DNA of 64,000 bases. Origin: Macrotrachela quadricornifera (Eukaryota; Rotifera; Eurotatoria; Philodinida; Philodinidae). A model generated the notes under the pieces. That model was not told the origin of the DNA, did no database searches, and saw only the letters and a list, made by a program, of their open reading frames with translations. The stretch spans positions 491,681 through 555,680 of the forward strand of contig JAJEKB010020480.1 in the NCBI GenBank assembly GCA_022393335.1, given 5' to 3'. The position numbers were made by a program, and so were the translations under genes. How positions within the stretch are numbered: position 1 is the stretch's first letter; each line of letters starts with the position of its first letter. This document shows, in pieces, positions 63,743 to 64,000 of this stretch.

Positions 63743-64000
63743 ATTAAAAAAATTTTATTAAATTATGTTTTATAATATTTAGTTTGTTTACTAATTTAAA
63801 ATATTCTATCCTCTTTTTCCTATTAATAAAACACGTGTTAAACGATGGTCATTTAAATTCTTTAACATAGATTATAATGTATCGTTTATATTATTTTTTT
63901 TAAATCTAAATCTTCTGCTTGATAGTCCAGATTTACTATTTTGAAAATTAAACAATTTTAATTTAGGATATTATAAAATAATATTTATATTTTCTTTTAA
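63743..64000. other. Right edge, no gene seen
   Basis: AT-rich. On the minus strand it may hold decayed upstream sequence of the fragment at 63476-63742. Confidence 0.35.

Overview
The window looks like nuclear DNA of a small metazoan, most probably a bdelloid rotifer. The sequence is very AT-rich, introns are mostly 47 to 70 bp with GT-AG ends, and codons end mainly in A or T. The mix of genes also fits: metazoan genes (CHFR, KDM4, NDUFAF4, OTUD3, GABA-B receptor), a divergent rhodopsin-type GPCR family, carbohydrate-active enzymes of bacterial type, and many degraded DNA transposons. The assignment is an inference; no rRNA, mitochondrial or other marker gene is present. Exon models were built by hand from splice signals and reading-frame continuity. 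Exon lengths add up to whole codons in every complete multi-exon model.

Positions 1-25,700 are gene-poor and repeat-rich. They hold a partial gene at the left edge, an apparently intact Mutator-like transposon (1868-4230), a repeat complex (5190-6570), a non-autonomous Helitron-like element (6885-7402), and a mosaic of alternating repeats (9342-10234). Two small secreted cysteine-rich peptide genes follow, one defensin-like (8134-8636) and one knottin-like (11966-12247), each behind a TATA box. A GH16-type hydrolase lies at 13594-14340, then about 8 kb with no recognisable gene, then a tandem BTB/T1 protein (22414-23275) and a foldback element (25271-25699).

Positions 26,000-39,400 are the gene-dense core. 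They carry a GPI-anchored GH5 mannanase-like enzyme, a heparan sulfate 3-O-sulfotransferase, the histone demethylase KDM4 with all its domains, the mitotic checkpoint ubiquitin ligase CHFR, the complex I assembly factor NDUFAF4, and a small acylated protein of unknown function. CHFR and KDM4 lie head-to-tail 116 bp apart. A T-rich tract ending in ACAG sits just before the KDM4 ATG, which suggests a two-gene operon resolved by spliced-leader trans-splicing.

Positions 42,400-58,100 carry two tandem GPCR paralogues, a small proline-rich ORF, a putative transcription factor joining a ZAD-like finger to a FLYWCH/WRKY-GCM1-like finger, a 16-exon class C GPCR of GABA-B type, and an OTUD3-like deubiquitinase with two UBA-like segments.

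Positions 58,100-64,000 are again repeat-rich: a broken piggyBac copy with an intact 3' end, a hAT-like terminus, a three-exon 84-residue membrane microprotein gene, and a fragment of what looks like a rotifer F-box-type family, fused to a CpG-rich repeat.
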